Of a DNA stretch of 64,000 nucleotides, positions 1 through 11,277 are shown in pieces. Numbering within the stretch: the first letter of the stretch is position 1; the number at the start of each line of letters is the position of its first letter. The notes under the pieces are model-generated. The model was not told the DNA's origin and searched no databases. It saw only the letters and a program-made list of their open reading frames with translations. Both the position numbers and the translations under genes were made by a program. Source of the DNA: Massospora cicadina (Eukaryota; Entomophthoromycota; Entomophthoromycetes; Entomophthorales; Entomophthoraceae). The DNA is taken from the NCBI GenBank assembly GCA_022478985.1, contig JAKSZP010005268.1, positions 248,001 to 312,000 on the forward strand. The letters run 5' to 3'.

Positions 1-43
1 AAAAAGGTATGGCATCAGAGATGGGGCATTAAACAGCGAAGAT

Positions 44-301
44 TTAGGAGATTTCCATGACCTCCTGACAGTGATAGGTGCCATAAAGAGCTTCGTATGC
101 CTGTGAATCAATGCAAGGTGCTGGCGTAGGCCATAAGATATCTCGGATATCTGATGGGCCAATCTTGTCATCATGAAAAAGTTGGTGTAGAAGCGGTACA
201 AATCTCTGTGTGATGACTTCTTTGTCCATTAAAGTGGTGGTGCCAAGCTTCAGTGCTGTAATTTCCTTCGCTATAGATCTGGTTTTTTGCTTTTTAATCA
301 A
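44..301 (-). CDS. Unassigned ORF fragment, 85 codons
   Basis: Open minus-strand frame reading through 'TTLMDKEVITQRFVPLLHQL' to 'YEALYGTYHCQEVMEIS'. Its composition is protein-like and not low-complexity. I do not recognise a family. It may be the downstream part of the same decayed minus-strand unit as the fragment at 804-1181; between them the strand is full of stops. Nothing shows that it is expressed. Confidence 0.2.
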   Translation of the reverse strand: MIKKQKTRSIAKEITALKLGTTTLMDKEVITQRFVPLLHQLFHDDKIGPSDIRDILWPTPAPCIDSQAYEALYGTYHCQEVMEIS

Positions 302-803
302 GAATTTGGTAGGGCGTTCCCACTGGTTTTATAGTGGGAAGATGTGGAGTTGGCAGCTCGCTTTTCCTGCAGTGCTAATTCTGAGCAAGGGCTTTTTAGC
401 GGCTTCCCAGTCATAATGCTATCTGGGAGAAGGGGATAGTTTTCAGTTCTGTTCTAGGAGCCTAAATTTGGCTTCAGCCTTATTGACTCTGGCGTGAACC
501 ACATCATTTAGGCTTTGGCTTAACATAAGCCACCTGGCTAATTCCCGCATTGGTTGCTGACCAACTTACTCTGAAGTTTCTCAGGTGGGGTGGTAGGGAA
601 GAAAGGTTGTCTCGTATTATTGAGGACAATCATTCCCTAACAAAAAGATTGTTTAGAAGAGCCGTAAAACCTTTGTCTAGAACCTGTGCAATGGTCTCAG
701 TGCAATGGTAAAGACAGCAGTGAGTGATCTGTGATCACTTATATGATTGTTTTGGTCCATTAGAAATGAGGCACGTCCAATTAGAAGGGAGCCTAGTGTC
801 AAG

Positions 804-1181
804 TTAATGTGTGATGCTGACTGAAATACTCTCCATTGTACTGTATCCTAGTCGTACAACCAAGGCCAGACGCAGAGCAGAGCAGAGAATTTGTAAAGCC
901 TCTGGTGTGAAGGAAGTTCTCAATCTAATAGATCCATGGCGTTCTTTTGTTCTAGGAGGGTAAGAATCATGAACACGGCTTATGGTAGTGTTGCAATATC
1001 TCAATGGATCAGCATTATGCAGTAGATTCAGGCAGACTAGCTCCTTCAGAAGTCCTTTTTGTTCAGCATATGCTTGAATCAGGTCTATACTGGAAACAAA
1101 AAAAGATGAAACAGATGTTATGAGATTGGCTATTATAAGATGGCCACCTAGGTGTTGTGAGAGTGTGTGGGTTTTATCCAA
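804..1181 (-). CDS. Unassigned ORF, 125 codons, probable element relic
   Basis: The longest open frame in the first 3.5 kb. It contains 'LITSVSSFFVSSIDLIQAYA' followed by an Arg/Leu-rich half. The balanced composition suggests former coding sequence, but I see no catalytic motif of a polymerase, integrase or protease. Given the surroundings it is most likely part of a mobile element, perhaps one unlike the Ty3 elements elsewhere in the window. A host pseudogene is the alternative. Confidence 0.25.
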   Translation of the reverse strand: MDKTHTLSQHLGGHLIIANLITSVSSFFVSSIDLIQAYAEQKGLLKELVCLNLLHNADPLRYCNTTISRVHDSYPPRTKERHGSIRLRTSFTPEALQILCSALRLALVVRLGYSTMESISVSITH

Positions 1182-3780
1182 GATTTCATAATTATAAGGG
1201 TGGCATGTTCTGTCCAGGTGGAGTTGCCTCCAAAATGATCATTCCATCCTTTGAGTTCATTAGGGAAAAAGTGAGGTTTCTGTTAGCATCAATGTCAATT
1301 CACGCTGGCCTAAATTGCAGAAGAAACGGGCTCTTCACTTATAAGCCCTCAAACCATTTGTTTATGGATTGCAGTGTAAGGATACTTCTGCGGGGACTTA
1401 TAGCTTCTATCCTCCGCATCCTGGGGGTGGAAAGCGCTTAAAAATGCAGCTGAAAGGAGGCCAGTTATGAGCCTTTTAGATTGACTTTTTAGTGAGCTGA
1501 ATGGAGCACTAGGGTAATTGAAGTATGCCGGGGGAGGAGGGGCGAAGGATCCAGAAAACCAGTTAAGGATGCTACCCTGTTACGTTTCAGGGATCCTTTC
1601 TAGAGTTGCTCATTGGCAACCTCTGCAATATCCCCATTGGACAATTCTGAGTCATACTCTCATCCTTCAACACTGCAAAGGAGCCTTGCGAGGGGTGGGT
1701 GTAGGGGAAGTAGGGCTCTTTGAATTGTTGCATCTACCACATGCTGTATATTGCCTGTCATCGTTGATGGGCTGAGCTTCATTGGAAGCTTCTGTTTGGT
1801 GCAAAATTTACTATTGGAGACTGGTGTGGGTGCTTTGGAGCGCTGGGTGGGGGGTGGTTGATGATGGTCGCCTTTTGAGGGATGCCTTAATCTTGGCAGA
1901 ATTAGCATTGACTCTGGATATTGAGGATTTGCCCACTGGGAGAGGGGCTGGTCTCAAGCATGTTTAAACCTACTGTTAGCACTTAAGTTTCAATGCACAA
2001 AGAAGGGCTTTAGGGGTAATATAATGAATTAGAACCCATTGTGTGGGTTATGTAATTGCTGCTGCTGCCACGTGGGAACGTTTTTTCTTGTTTTAGGCAT
2101 CTGAGGGGTTGAGATGTCTTGTTTTTGAGCCATGCAGCCATTATATAGGTGTCCAAGGGCGTTACACCATGAACAACGGGGGCACACTTAGTCATGGTCA
2201 ACGAAGAAGATCTCTTGGCATGTCCAACAACTTCCAAATGAGGAATTACCTCTATATTGTGAGTCACAGAAGGAGAGAGAATAAAGGAAGCTCTTGTCAG
2301 GCGGACTTTTTAGTGTGAGAATAGTAAGAGGGGATGCTAAAATCTACTGTGAGTACAGACCCAATTCCATTAAACCACGATGGAGGCCAGCTTAAGTATT
2401 TCATGATCAATAGTCGTGGAAGTTGGAAAACATAAAACATGAGATTTTATACAAGTGAGAACGTGTGCAGGAGATATGGAGAGATCCACGCAGAATAACA
2501 ACCTAAAGGGTGGCAGCATGGTCAGCACGGACAGCTTCAGTGAACACACATCAATGTAGTGCCCCACCCATAATTCATTGATGGTGGTATTGATTAATAA
2601 TGTAAATTTAATTGCTGAAAAGGTTTTGAAGTCGTCCTATGTGTAGGACACAACAGGATTATGCCCATAGTACAGGCAAATTGCATGAGAGAAGGTTGAT
2701 TAATGTAGAGCATTTTGTGCTCTAGTTTCTGCCCATTTTATTCTTAACATTAGCAAGAAAAGCCTCTTTATGGGGATCAGATTTAGTATTTATGAAGGAA
2801 AGGATTTTTAACAATCCAAAGTGGGCCTCTTGGTGCGTTTATGCTTGCTATGAGCCGAAATTGCAGTTAAAATTTGAGTAGGTGATGAGGATAAGTTTGT
2901 GTGATTAATTGTTTGCTGGCACAATTCAGTGGTTGCTGATGCTGCCTAGCGCTGAGGGCAGTTTACTTGAGCATCTCCAGTTTGGTTTGATTCATTAAAT
3001 TGGAATTTTTTTCAGCCAATTGGGGAGAGGAACTAAATTTATCACATCCCAAATTTGTGCTTTCAAAAGTGATTTAGCTTTAGGTATGATTTCATGTGTT
3101 AAACTCTCCAACTTATTGAAACATCGGCCATTTTCAGCTTGAGATGAGTATGTGCTGACTTGATAAATGCCGTTTAAGGGATCTAAATAGTACATATGAG
3201 ATTAGAATTGGCGCAAAGCATTTTTTTCCGATTCAATGTTTTACTTATTGAGCAAATTAGGATGGCCCAATTTAAAAATCCATTAACCAGATTGCTCAAC
3301 TGACCCAACATCATGGGAGATAAATTTTAATGATAATACTGTTAGGGATAGCCTCCTTATGATGAGATCCAGAGATTCAGCATTAGTGATAGTAGGTGGG
3401 GCTGAAAGATCCAACTCAACTTGTGAGGATGTTGCTGGAAGGACTGAGGTGCGTCTAACTAATCTGATGCTATTAAAACTGCCTGTCAAAGTTTTCCATA
3501 GTAGGGGCCCAGCAGGTTGTTAGGATGTAGCGCACACTAAACTCATGGGCGTTCAGGTTCCAGAGAAATGATCTGGCGAGCTGACATTTGGTGAAGTGGA
3601 TGCATATTAGAGGTAGGTGATTTTGGAGCTGCTTTTCTGAGTGCGAGTGACTATGTTGACACTGAGGTTGGCAACTGAGGGTTATTATGATAAGGGGGTT
3701 TCTGGCTCACCTAGTCAAACCAAAAAGTACCTTTGCGAGGTTTCCATCATTATTGCTATTAAGTAGAAATCTCTCTAGTG
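1182..3780 (-). other. Decayed region with short minus-strand coding fragments
   Basis: Scattered protein-like minus-strand pieces lie at about 2010-2267, 2995-3195 and 3283-3489 (the last includes 'SSQVELDLSAPPTITNAES'), separated by stops. I could not assign any of them to a Ty3 domain, and found no LTR pair, PBS or terminal repeat. It reads as an old element or pseudogene on the minus strand, opposite to the elements that follow. Confidence 0.25.
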
Positions 3781-4190
3781 GTGCTAAATTTCATGATTAA
3801 TTGATTTTAAAAAATGATGTATAGCATGAAGAATAGTTATTATTGAGATTATATGGGATCAATATATGTAAAAACTTAGTAGTGTTATATAGAGAAGTTT
3901 ATATATGAATAAAGATTTTTTAAAAACGAAAATGATACTATGGAACAAAAAAATTAAAACTATTTTTTAAAACTTACATAAAAATGCATTCTTTTTTAAA
4001 TTAAACCATTTTTTACAAAATTCAAGCACTAAAATATATCAGTAGAGTAGTGTAGGCAGGTAGGCAGGTTAGGTAGGCTAGTTAAGTTAGGTTAGGGTGA
4101 TCAAAAAGTTAAAAATGACTAAATTTAAGGTTTATATATTGTTCAGGTAAGGGTATAAAAAAGATTTTTGGGCGAAAAAAGGTTAATAAG
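3781..4190. other. Very AT-rich spacer with a short TAGG-type repeat
   Basis: Almost pure A/T up to about 4030. A short degenerate array of GTAGGCAG, TTAGG and GTTAG units follows at about 4050-4100. No coding potential is visible. It marks the left limit of recognisable element K sequence. Confidence 0.5.
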
Positions 4191-4888
4191 TCTTTTTAAG
4201 AAACAGGTCAAGCTGTTGGAAGTAGTGGAGGAGTTGACTTATTGGAATCACCATCTACATGGTTCCTCCCAGATTTCAGGTGTGTACTAATAACCAGTCT
4301 TACTACACTAAAAAACCCTCATGCCCTGACCTCGCAGCAAACTCACTGACATAAAACTTATGTCAGGTTTTGTACTTTTATGGGTTCACAAGAGGCAATT
4401 AAAAGCTTAAGCAAATGTCTTAAGATGGACTTGGCCTTAGCTCCTGAATCCAATGAAGTGGAGCTACACAACACCTACCTGCTTATTCTCCCTGGTAAAA
4501 TTATATCTAAGTAACCATCCTCTAGAACTTGCACTCCAGTTTATGCTTCTCTAAAGAATTTAAAATATTATGGTATGTTCAGAAAGATCTTCCTCTCACA
4601 ATCATAATCCACTGTACATACCTAGGTTTTTCTAAACAAAGATTAAATCATAAGGATTTAATGAAGAGGAATCATATAAAATACAAAATGTTATGGTTCT
4701 AGGGATACTTATGGATTCATGATGGGCCTTTTTACCTGAGTATAATTAAAATACCATGATGGGATGATCATGGAACTCCCTTGGAAGGAAAAACCCTGGA
4801 GCTTATAGTTCTCATATATAACTGGAAGGGAGTTTGACACAGGTTGCTCAGTATACCAAGGAGTGTCTTGTCTGTAATAGAATGAAAT
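4191..4888 (+). pseudogene. Chromovirus K, left part: RNase H end and start of integrase
   Basis: This matches, with gaps, the RNase H to integrase stretch of element I at about 8660-9350. The match begins with the 'ELTYWNHHLHGSS' stretch of RNase H (compare 'ALTYWRHHLNGSS' in I). It continues to a degraded integrase HHCC zinc finger ending in 'CLVCN' at about 4866-4880. It stops exactly where the 5' LTR of element I begins. The rest of K resumes at 11283, and the frame continues across the join once I and one GAAAT copy are removed. K upstream of RNase H is missing. Many stops make it non-functional. Confidence 0.75.
4884..4888. repeat. TSD GAAAT, left flank of element I
   Basis: An identical pentamer lies at 11278-11282 after the other LTR. 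Five bases is the usual Ty3 integrase staggered cut. Confidence 0.8.
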
Positions 4889-5595
4889 TATCATGACTAT
4901 ATATCATAATTGAGGGGACAAACGGTAAAAACAAAGCTGGACATCAGGATGCCAAAAAAGGTCAAACTGCAAGGCCTATCTAAATTAAAACATACTGCAG
5001 ATCAACACTGGGTACAGGCGAAATCAACCCAAGTTGTGTACTAGGGATGTGCATGATGCTTGGCTCAGTGTTACATCCCATGCGTTAAAATGAACCAGCT
5101 ACATTCTCAACTTGTACAGTTTGTTATAGTAATTAAGTAACAGGAATTTGAAACCCGTTATGTTTCTAAAATGGCTAAGTCTGGACGAGTCAATTTGCAA
5201 TCTTTAACTCAAGTTCAGATAATATCAAGTTACAGGACGCTGGTTGATGGTAGCGTGCTTATTGTTCACCTAGGCTTAGCACTACTTCCATAATTGGCAG
5301 CTCTCCCCCAGTGTTTAATTATGGTTTTACAAGACCAACTTTCCTAGTTAGTTGTTTGGTTTATTAAAAACCCCGTTCTTTTTAGAATTTTATGTGCACG
5401 TATTTAGATTTGTTTGCCAACCTCTACTAGGTCCAATTTAGTCAAATGTGTGCCCTCCTTGCTTGGGGCTTTCTGTGAACCATCCTTCTGGGTGGAGCTT
5501 TGTTTACCTTTTATTCAGCGGTGGGTTCCGTAGCAGGGGGTGGTCCTTTTCCCCCACCTCTACGGAACTGAAGCTTTACAGACACGCTCTTTACA
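4889..5595 (+). repeat. 5' LTR of element I
   Basis: Aligns along its length with 10567-11277. Well-kept stretches include 'gtccaatttagtcaaatgtg' and 'gggtggagctttgtttacc'. The first bases are TATCATGA where the 3' copy has TGTCATGG. The end is CTTTACA opposite TTCGTCA. Divergence with small indels shows an old insertion. Confidence 0.82.
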
Positions 5596-6990
5596 TTAGA
5601 TGACCAACCTTATTTTTGTTCTCGCCAAAACTTATTCCAAGTGGAAGGTTTTTAGTGTTATTCAGGCACTTTGGTTGTGCATTGTGGTTAGTAAACTATT
5701 GTCCACAGTGTTCTCATTCTTGTTAAGGGTGTGCCAGCTAGGCGTTTCTCTTTTTTCTACACGAGGTGTTACTTACACCCTTTTGGCAAGTACATAGTGG
5801 GTATGGATTGTTTGAAACCCAGTAGCTCAGGTTTACAAGTTTTCCACTACTTCTTCTTACTATGACAAAACCAACCTTACTCCCCTCATCCAGGAGTTGA
5901 ATGGCTGCGCCGTCTTCTATCCAGGGCACCTGCCTGGGTGTTTTAATTTATAATCTGTTATGTGAATGTCATAGAGTCTGGAGAGTGTGAAGCGTCCCTT
6001 GGTGGCAGGGCAATCTTGTGCCACTGCTTTAAACTCTCCCATAGTCAATTAAAAAACTTGGTGTTGGGCGTTTTATGTGCTCATATTTTTATGGATTTCC
6101 TGTGTCTCAATCTTACCTGTGTCTGTTGTGTCCCAAACATCATTTTTCCATGCTGTTTTGGATGCCCCTATAATGGACACTCAAGTGAGTCAAGTGTTCC
6201 CTGCTGCCTTTAAACATCTGTTGAATATTTTTGTGACAATTTACTGGCTCAAGATGGAAAAAGCCAGGTAATTTGTCCATCATTGTTTCACCCAAGGCAG
6301 CCCTGATAAATACCAGCTTCAAAACTTGCGCATGCCCATGAAAAGGGGGATTTCATAGCTTTCCATTTCTTCACTTTTGGCAGAATTAAAGGTGAACAGG
6401 GTTCTAGCCCCAAAGTTAATTTAAATATCTCGGTTTATTCCTCTTCAATGGTGTCACCTGTTGCTTCCCACATAGATAATCTGCTTAAGACTTTTATTTT
6501 TCCCTTTTTGATCAGAGCTCCCCATTTATCCTTTCTCAGTCTCAGCAGAATTTGAGGGTCCAAAAGAGTCTAGCCAAAAAAAGATTCATATTAATTAAAT
6601 ATTTTGATTCTTTTTTTGCACCACATTTGGATGGTGCAAGTGGGATCATCAATGAAAGACCTGGGGGTGATGGCCTTAGAAAACTATGTAAAGCCGGCCA
6701 TTGAATCTAGCATGGGGTCATTAACGCCTGAAAGCCCGTTTTATAACGCAAATTCATTAAAATAAAAACGAGTCAAATATCATCTCTTATGGCTCCAGTA
6801 TGGAACCCATCTCTGTATACCAGATCACCCAAGAGACCCGCGCTTGACCTCAACCATGATATTCAGAACACAGGAGGTGGAGAGATAGTTATTATTACAA
6901 TATAAAAATGTTCCTTCAATTACTGAAGATATAGTTGAATATTTGACCTCAGTAGTAAGAGTGCCAACTATCCCTATCCATTCTATGATG
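5596..6990 (+). other. Leader and presumed gag region of element I
   Basis: Where gag should lie, only short frames on both strands are seen. I find no capsid homology region and no CCHC zinc knuckle that I can defend. The stretch is less AT-rich than 12.7-21 kb. Either gag has decayed beyond recognition or unrelated DNA has been inserted. Confidence 0.4.
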
Positions 6991-7340
6991 CAAAAACTTA
7001 TCCTGGAGGCATACTTATGTCTAATGCAGACTTTTCTGGTGATGTATTGGTGTTATCTGCTATGAGTAAAGACCATTCTGGACATTTTTTGTTGACTATA
7101 ACCCTTTCATCCCCTTTAGAAAATCAGCACATAAATTTTGGTGGATACTGGAGCCTCTGAGAATTTTATTGATTAAGACCTATTTGAATATCTTGAGTTG
7201 AGTTACTTGTCAGGTAAAATGGTTAGGAGAAGGGCTTCCCAATGTATTCCCACGCTGAAGGTTCTAGTGTTAATGGATTATCAAGTTGGTAAATATTAAT
7301 TGGCTGACCACTCTCAAGCAATCAAAAACCTCTTGTACCC
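6991..7340 (+). pseudogene. Aspartic protease of element I
   Basis: The active-site stretch 'ILVDTGASENFID' is at about 7132-7170, the D-T-G-A motif of retropepsin-like proteases that process Gag-Pol. It is followed at once by a TAA stop and then by decayed C-terminal protease sequence in shifted frames. It lies between the leader and RT as expected. The catalytic Asp is present but the frame is broken. Confidence 0.7.
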
Positions 7341-7589
7341 CATAAATTGGCAAAGAGTGGTGGCGAAAGTTTGACGTCAGAACCAATTTGGAAAACAACA
7401 TTTGTCATTAACTTTAAAGAATAATCATGAATTCGTTGTCCCTTTGTCTGAAGCAAACTCTCAGGGAGATCTGCCTCACTGTCCCAATATCAACACTCTC
7501 AGTATTGTTCTGTTGCTGAAGCCCTCTAAGGAATTACCCTTAACATCCGGTTAGGAGGGGCTGGAATCTTCGTTTTATGTAGCTTCAGC

Positions 7590-8525
7590 CAATGTACTAC
7601 CAGCTCATTCCGAGTTTAATTGTGAGTTCAAGACTCACTGTTGATCTGATGCGTATATCTTCTCCCATTTACCCTTTAACAGTACATGAGGGAGCTGCCT
7701 TGGATGTGTGGGTTAAGGAGCAATTAGCTAAATGCACAATAATTCAGCGTACCTCTCCAGTATGCTCCCTGCTTCTCTTTGTGTGGAAACCAATGATACT
7801 CAACCCCCATACATCAATTATGGAAACCTAAACGGCGTTACAGTACCAGATTTATCTCATTTTATTGGACTCTCAGATAAATCGCTATGTAGAAAAGGCC
7901 AGAGTCTTCTCCAACCTGGATTACTTAAATGCGTTTAATCAGATTCAATTAAGAAAGGCCAGGTGTGACTCAATGCATTCCAAACCAGAAAAGGAATTTT
8001 TACAGTTTCAGGTTATGCCCTTTGGGCTTAAAAATGAACCTACTATCTTCCAACTTCATATATAGATGCGGCCTTGAGTATCTTGTGGGTGTGTGCGCGA
8101 GGACCTACATAGATGATATTCAGTTTTTTCCCCTGATAATGAGTCCATGTATTACACCTGCAGCAAGATGTGGAGAGTTTAAGGACAGCCAACCTTACGC
8201 TGATTATTAGTAAGTGTGAGATCTCCAAATCCTATGTCACCTTCCTGGGCAACATCGTGTTTGACCAAGGCCACATGATAATTCCAGACAATGAGAAAGC
8301 AATTTGCGAGTGGCCTGCCCCAACTTTGGTCAAGGAATTGAGGAGCTTTTTGGATACATGTACATTCCTCAAGAAATTCACGCAAAATCTTTCTGAGATG
8401 GTGGCACCCTTGTGTAAGGCAAGTGGGGCAAAAGTTCTCCAGTGGTCCCCAGTTTTGCAGGATGCCTTCCAAGCGGTAAAGTGCACCCTTCTTTCTGCAT
8501 CGGTCCTTTGCTTGTTGATCTAATA
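7590..8525 (+). pseudogene. Reverse transcriptase of element I
   Basis: The pieces fall into three frames. The N-terminal segment with 'LAKCTIIQRTSPVCSLL' is at 7592-7831. The 'NAFNQIQL' and 'FQVMPFGLKN' segment (family form FEYLVMPFGLTNAP) is at 7865-8065. The catalytic 'YIDDI' is at about 8106-8120, and the connection starting 'SKCEISKSYVTFLGNIV' at 8170-8523. Both catalytic aspartates of the YIDD box survive, but at least three frameshifts and stops split the domain. Long minus-strand frames here are antisense shadows. Confidence 0.88.
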
Positions 8526-8912
8526 AGGAGTTTATTGTGGATTCTAATGACTCCAGCTTCGCCATTGTGGCTGCCTTATTACAAGTAGGTGAATATGGAA
8601 TAGAGCATCCAGTGGGATATTTTTCTTAGAAAATGTTTCTGCATGAGTTAAACTACGCCGTTTATGACAAGAAGTTATTGGTAGTGGTGGTAGCGCTTAC
8701 TTATTGGCGTCATCACTTGAATGGTTCATCCCAACCATTCCAAAATTGTACAAATCACTGTGCCTTGCTGTACTACCTCATACCTCAAGTCCTGACCCCA
8801 CGGCAAACTCACTGGAATGAGACCCTGTCCCAATTTGAGTTCTCCTATTTGTTTATAAAGGGGCAGGATAATGGTTTGGAGGATGCTTTGAGCCGAGAAC
8901 CCTGCTTTTTCT
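8526..8912 (+). pseudogene. RNase H of element I
   Basis: Begins with the D-S-N-D-S-S-F-A-I start motif at about 8537 (family form DASDxAIGAxL). A TAG stop follows 'HPVGYFS'. The frame 8633-9067 carries 'YAVYDKKLLVVVVALTYWR', 'TPRQTHWNETLSQFEF' and ends the domain with 'DALSREP' near 8880-8900. This activity degrades the RNA strand during reverse transcription. It is one of the better kept domains of the element. Confidence 0.88.
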
Positions 8913-9119
8913 CAGATCTAAAGGAGGTAGAGGTACGCAACACACATTTGATGTCTTCACCTGGTAAGGATTGTGTCCCAACCTCCCTCCTTTATGACCA
9001 AAAAAACAGCGCTTGCTCCTCTGGAAAATTAAATATAAATATGTTCAGAAAGGTAGTCCTTTCCTAGCCTCTGTCAGCAGAGTATACTATGGTCCTTGAA
9101 AAGAGAAAGTTGAATCAAG

Positions 9120-10215
9120 GAGAAATTATAATGGATAGCACGTTAAAGACAAGATGGTGTGGTTTTAGGGACGCCTCTGGTTTCCTGATGGACCTCTTCG
9201 CCAGAAATCTTCTGGGATCATCATGATGGGATTACCGTTGGCCACCCTGGAAAGGCAAAAACTCTTGAGCTTATCTGCCGCATTTAAAATTGGAAGGTGT
9301 TAGCCATGCAGTTTGCCAGGTATTATAAAGAGTGCCTGGTCTGCAACCAAATGGAGCCAAATCGCCAGCCCCTCACAAGGTTTTTTGGTGCAAGTTCAAA
9401 AGGCCAAAGGCCTTGGACTTCCTTATCAGTGAATTTTATTGTGTTGTTGTTTTGCTTCTGAAGGCTATGACGCCATTATGGTAGTGGTGAACCGTTTTAC
9501 AAAAGTTCGCCACTTCATTCCTTGTGAAACCACAATAACCTTGGCTTTGATGGCTAGGCACTTTGTATCTCATGTGTTTTTCTTCACGAGGTCCCCAAGA
9601 AATAATTAGTGATTGTGGACCCCAGGTTACCTAAGTCTTTTGGGAAGTGTTGTGTAAGACTCTTCAGATTCGCCCCTGGTGTTTGACTACCTATCATCTC
9701 AAATAATATGGGAAGACTGAACGAATGAACCAGATCTTGGAACAGTTCCTGCGGTGTTACACTGCTGTGGGCCATTCATATTGGGTCTCCCACCTTCCCA
9801 TGGCCCAGTTTAGCTATAATAACACTCAACATGCGTCAATAGGTTGTTCTCCATTTTTGTCAGACATGGGCTTAACCCCGCCTTCAACATGGAGCCAAGA
9901 TGTGGATCTAAAATCGAAGCAGTGGTGGACTTTGCTAAGATTATCAAGAAAGCACACCAGGGGGCTACCACAAGTTTAAAGTTGGCAATGCAAGCATATA
10001 AGGAAAACGCTGATGGAAAGAGACAAGAAGGTCCTGCATACAATGAAGTATATCTCGTGCTTCTTGATTCTCAAAGCATCCTTATCAAGAAGTCAAGAAG
10101 AAAAGCTGAAACTGAAGAGGATTGACCCTTACCGCGTTGTCAGGAAGGTGGGCCATGCCTTGAACCAGCTGGGTGCTTCCTTCATCATTCTAGATCTTAG
10201 TTGTTTTATATGAAA
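9120..10215 (+). pseudogene. Integrase of element I with GPY/F tail
   Basis: The HHCC zinc finger is at about 9210-9345 ('HHDGITVGHPGKAKT', then 'ECLVCN'). The core follows with 'YDAIMVVVNRFTKVRHFIP' near 9465-9520. The second catalytic Asp is in 'ISDCGPQVT' at about 9606-9632 and the Glu in 'KTERMNQILEQ' near 9713-9745. The first Asp of the core appears changed to Asn ('SVNFI'). The GPY/F-like module 'IDPYRVVRKVGHAL' lies at about 10120-10165. At least four frameshifts are needed to read through, so it is inactive. Confidence 0.87.
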
Positions 10216-10272
10216 GCAAGTTGACGTTATTTGAGGGCCCCCACCAGAGACTCCAGAGGCTCGTCTCGTTGA

Positions 10273-10458
10273 AGTAGTGCCATAGTGGGAAGTGGAGAAA
10301 ATTATAGCCTCCTGCCAAATAAATATGACTGGAGTACCTTGTATCCTGGAAGGGATTTGACTCAGCAGAGAACAGTTGTGTCCCAGCGTGTGACTGCGCT
10401 CATGCACAAGATCTAATGAAAGTTTTCCACAAGCGTTTCCCTGAGGCTGCAGGGCCCA
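10273..10458 (+). pseudogene. Chromodomain at the C-terminus of element I Pol
   Basis: 'WEVEKIIAS' is at about 10288-10314. After a frameshift come 'LEYLVSWKGFDSAENS' near 10329-10376 and 'FHKRFPEAAGP' to about 10457. This is the chromodomain of chromoviral integrases, which binds histone marks and steers integration to particular chromatin. The last aromatic-cage Trp is a Cys here ('NSCVP' for NSWVP). It is read by comparison with the copies in K and M. Confidence 0.85.
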
Positions 10459-10547
10459 AATCGAAGTTAACCATCACCGCCACAAAGCTGAACCCTGCCC
10501 ACAAGAATTTTCCCTTGTCAAAAGCCCCTGGGGGAGGGGTGGAGCCA

Positions 10548-10566
10548 TAAAAGAACGAGAGGGTAA
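10548..10566 (+). other. Polypurine tract of element I
   Basis: A run of A and G (aaaagaacgagaggg, then taa) directly precedes the TGTCATGG start of the 3' LTR. This is the expected plus-strand priming site and fixes the LTR start at 10567, not near 10750. Confidence 0.7.
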
Positions 10567-11277
10567 TGTCATGGCTACATGACATAATTGATGGGACCAA
10601 CTGTAAGGGTAAGGCTGGATGTCAGGAAGCCAAAAAAGTCAAGCTGCAAGGCCTTCCTGAGTTGAAACATACCTTGGAGCAGCTCTGGGTACAGGCGAAA
10701 TATGCCCAGGTTGGCCTTGAGGATGTGCGTGATGCTTGGCCCAGAATTACAGCCTGAGCGTTAAAACGCGCGAGCTACATTCTCAACTTGGATGTTTCGT
10801 TAAGGTTACTAGATGGACAGGATTTGAAACCCTATCTAAATATAATGACCAAGTTGGGATAAATCAATTTGCAATTTATAGCTCAAGTTCAGAATATCTC
10901 AAGTTACAGGACCCTGGCCAATGGTAGTGTGCGCCTATATGGTTAGCCTAGGCTTGGCACCACTTCCACCAATTGGCAGCTTCCCCCGCAGTGCCTAAAT
11001 ATTTTTCTGAAAGACCAACTATTCTCGTTGGTCATCTGATTTTATTATAGACCCTGTTCATTTTAGCATTATATGTGCACGTGTTTATCTTTGTTTGTTG
11101 TTCTCTACAAGATCCAATTTAGTCAAATGTGTACCCTCCTTGCTTGGGGCTTTCTGTGCACCGTTCTTCTGGGTGGAGCTTTGTTTACCTTTTATTCAGC
11201 GGTGGGTTCCATAGCATTGGGGGCCCTCGCCCCCCCACCTCTACTGGAATTGGAGCGTTACAGACAGATTTTCGTCA
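10567..11277 (+). repeat. 3' LTR of element I, with an open frame at its start
   Basis: Partner of 4889-5595, starting TGTCATGG and ending TTCGTCA, followed by TSD GAAAT. An open frame (10566-10757) with 'CQEAKKVKLQGLPELKHTLE' starts inside the LTR. The same peptide pattern, diverged, occurs at the start of the K LTR (12515-12650). Confidence 0.83.

Larger units (their letters stand above)
4889..11277 (+). mobile_element. Ty3/gypsy chromovirus I, nearly complete, decayed
   Basis: Order: 5' LTR 4889-5595, leader and unrecognised gag region, protease, RT, RNase H, integrase, GPY/F, chromodomain, purine tract, 3' LTR 10567-11277. It is flanked by GAAAT at 4884-4888 and 11278-11282. Insertion was into the integrase HHCC region of K. 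Protease-RT-RNase H-integrase is the Ty3 order, and the chromodomain places it with the chromoviruses (sushi/Tf-like). In-frame stops and frameshifts occur in every domain. No TGG-type primer site follows the 5' LTR (next bases ttagatgacc), unlike the other elements here; related chromoviruses can self-prime. Confidence 0.88.

Noticed and set aside
1518..1967. Plus-strand ORFs in the first 2 kb
   Set aside because: Gly/Trp/Leu-rich composition typical of random frames opposite former coding sequence; no motif.
5068..5580. A shorter LTR for element I starting at TGTTACATCCC
   Set aside because: Similarity between the two copies extends about 180 bp further left, a purine tract sits directly before 10567, and only the longer LTR gives an exact TSD (GAAAT) and restores the K frame.
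8179..8565. 128-codon minus-strand ORF
   Set aside because: It is antisense to the RT of element I, whose plus-strand frame carries the conserved motifs.
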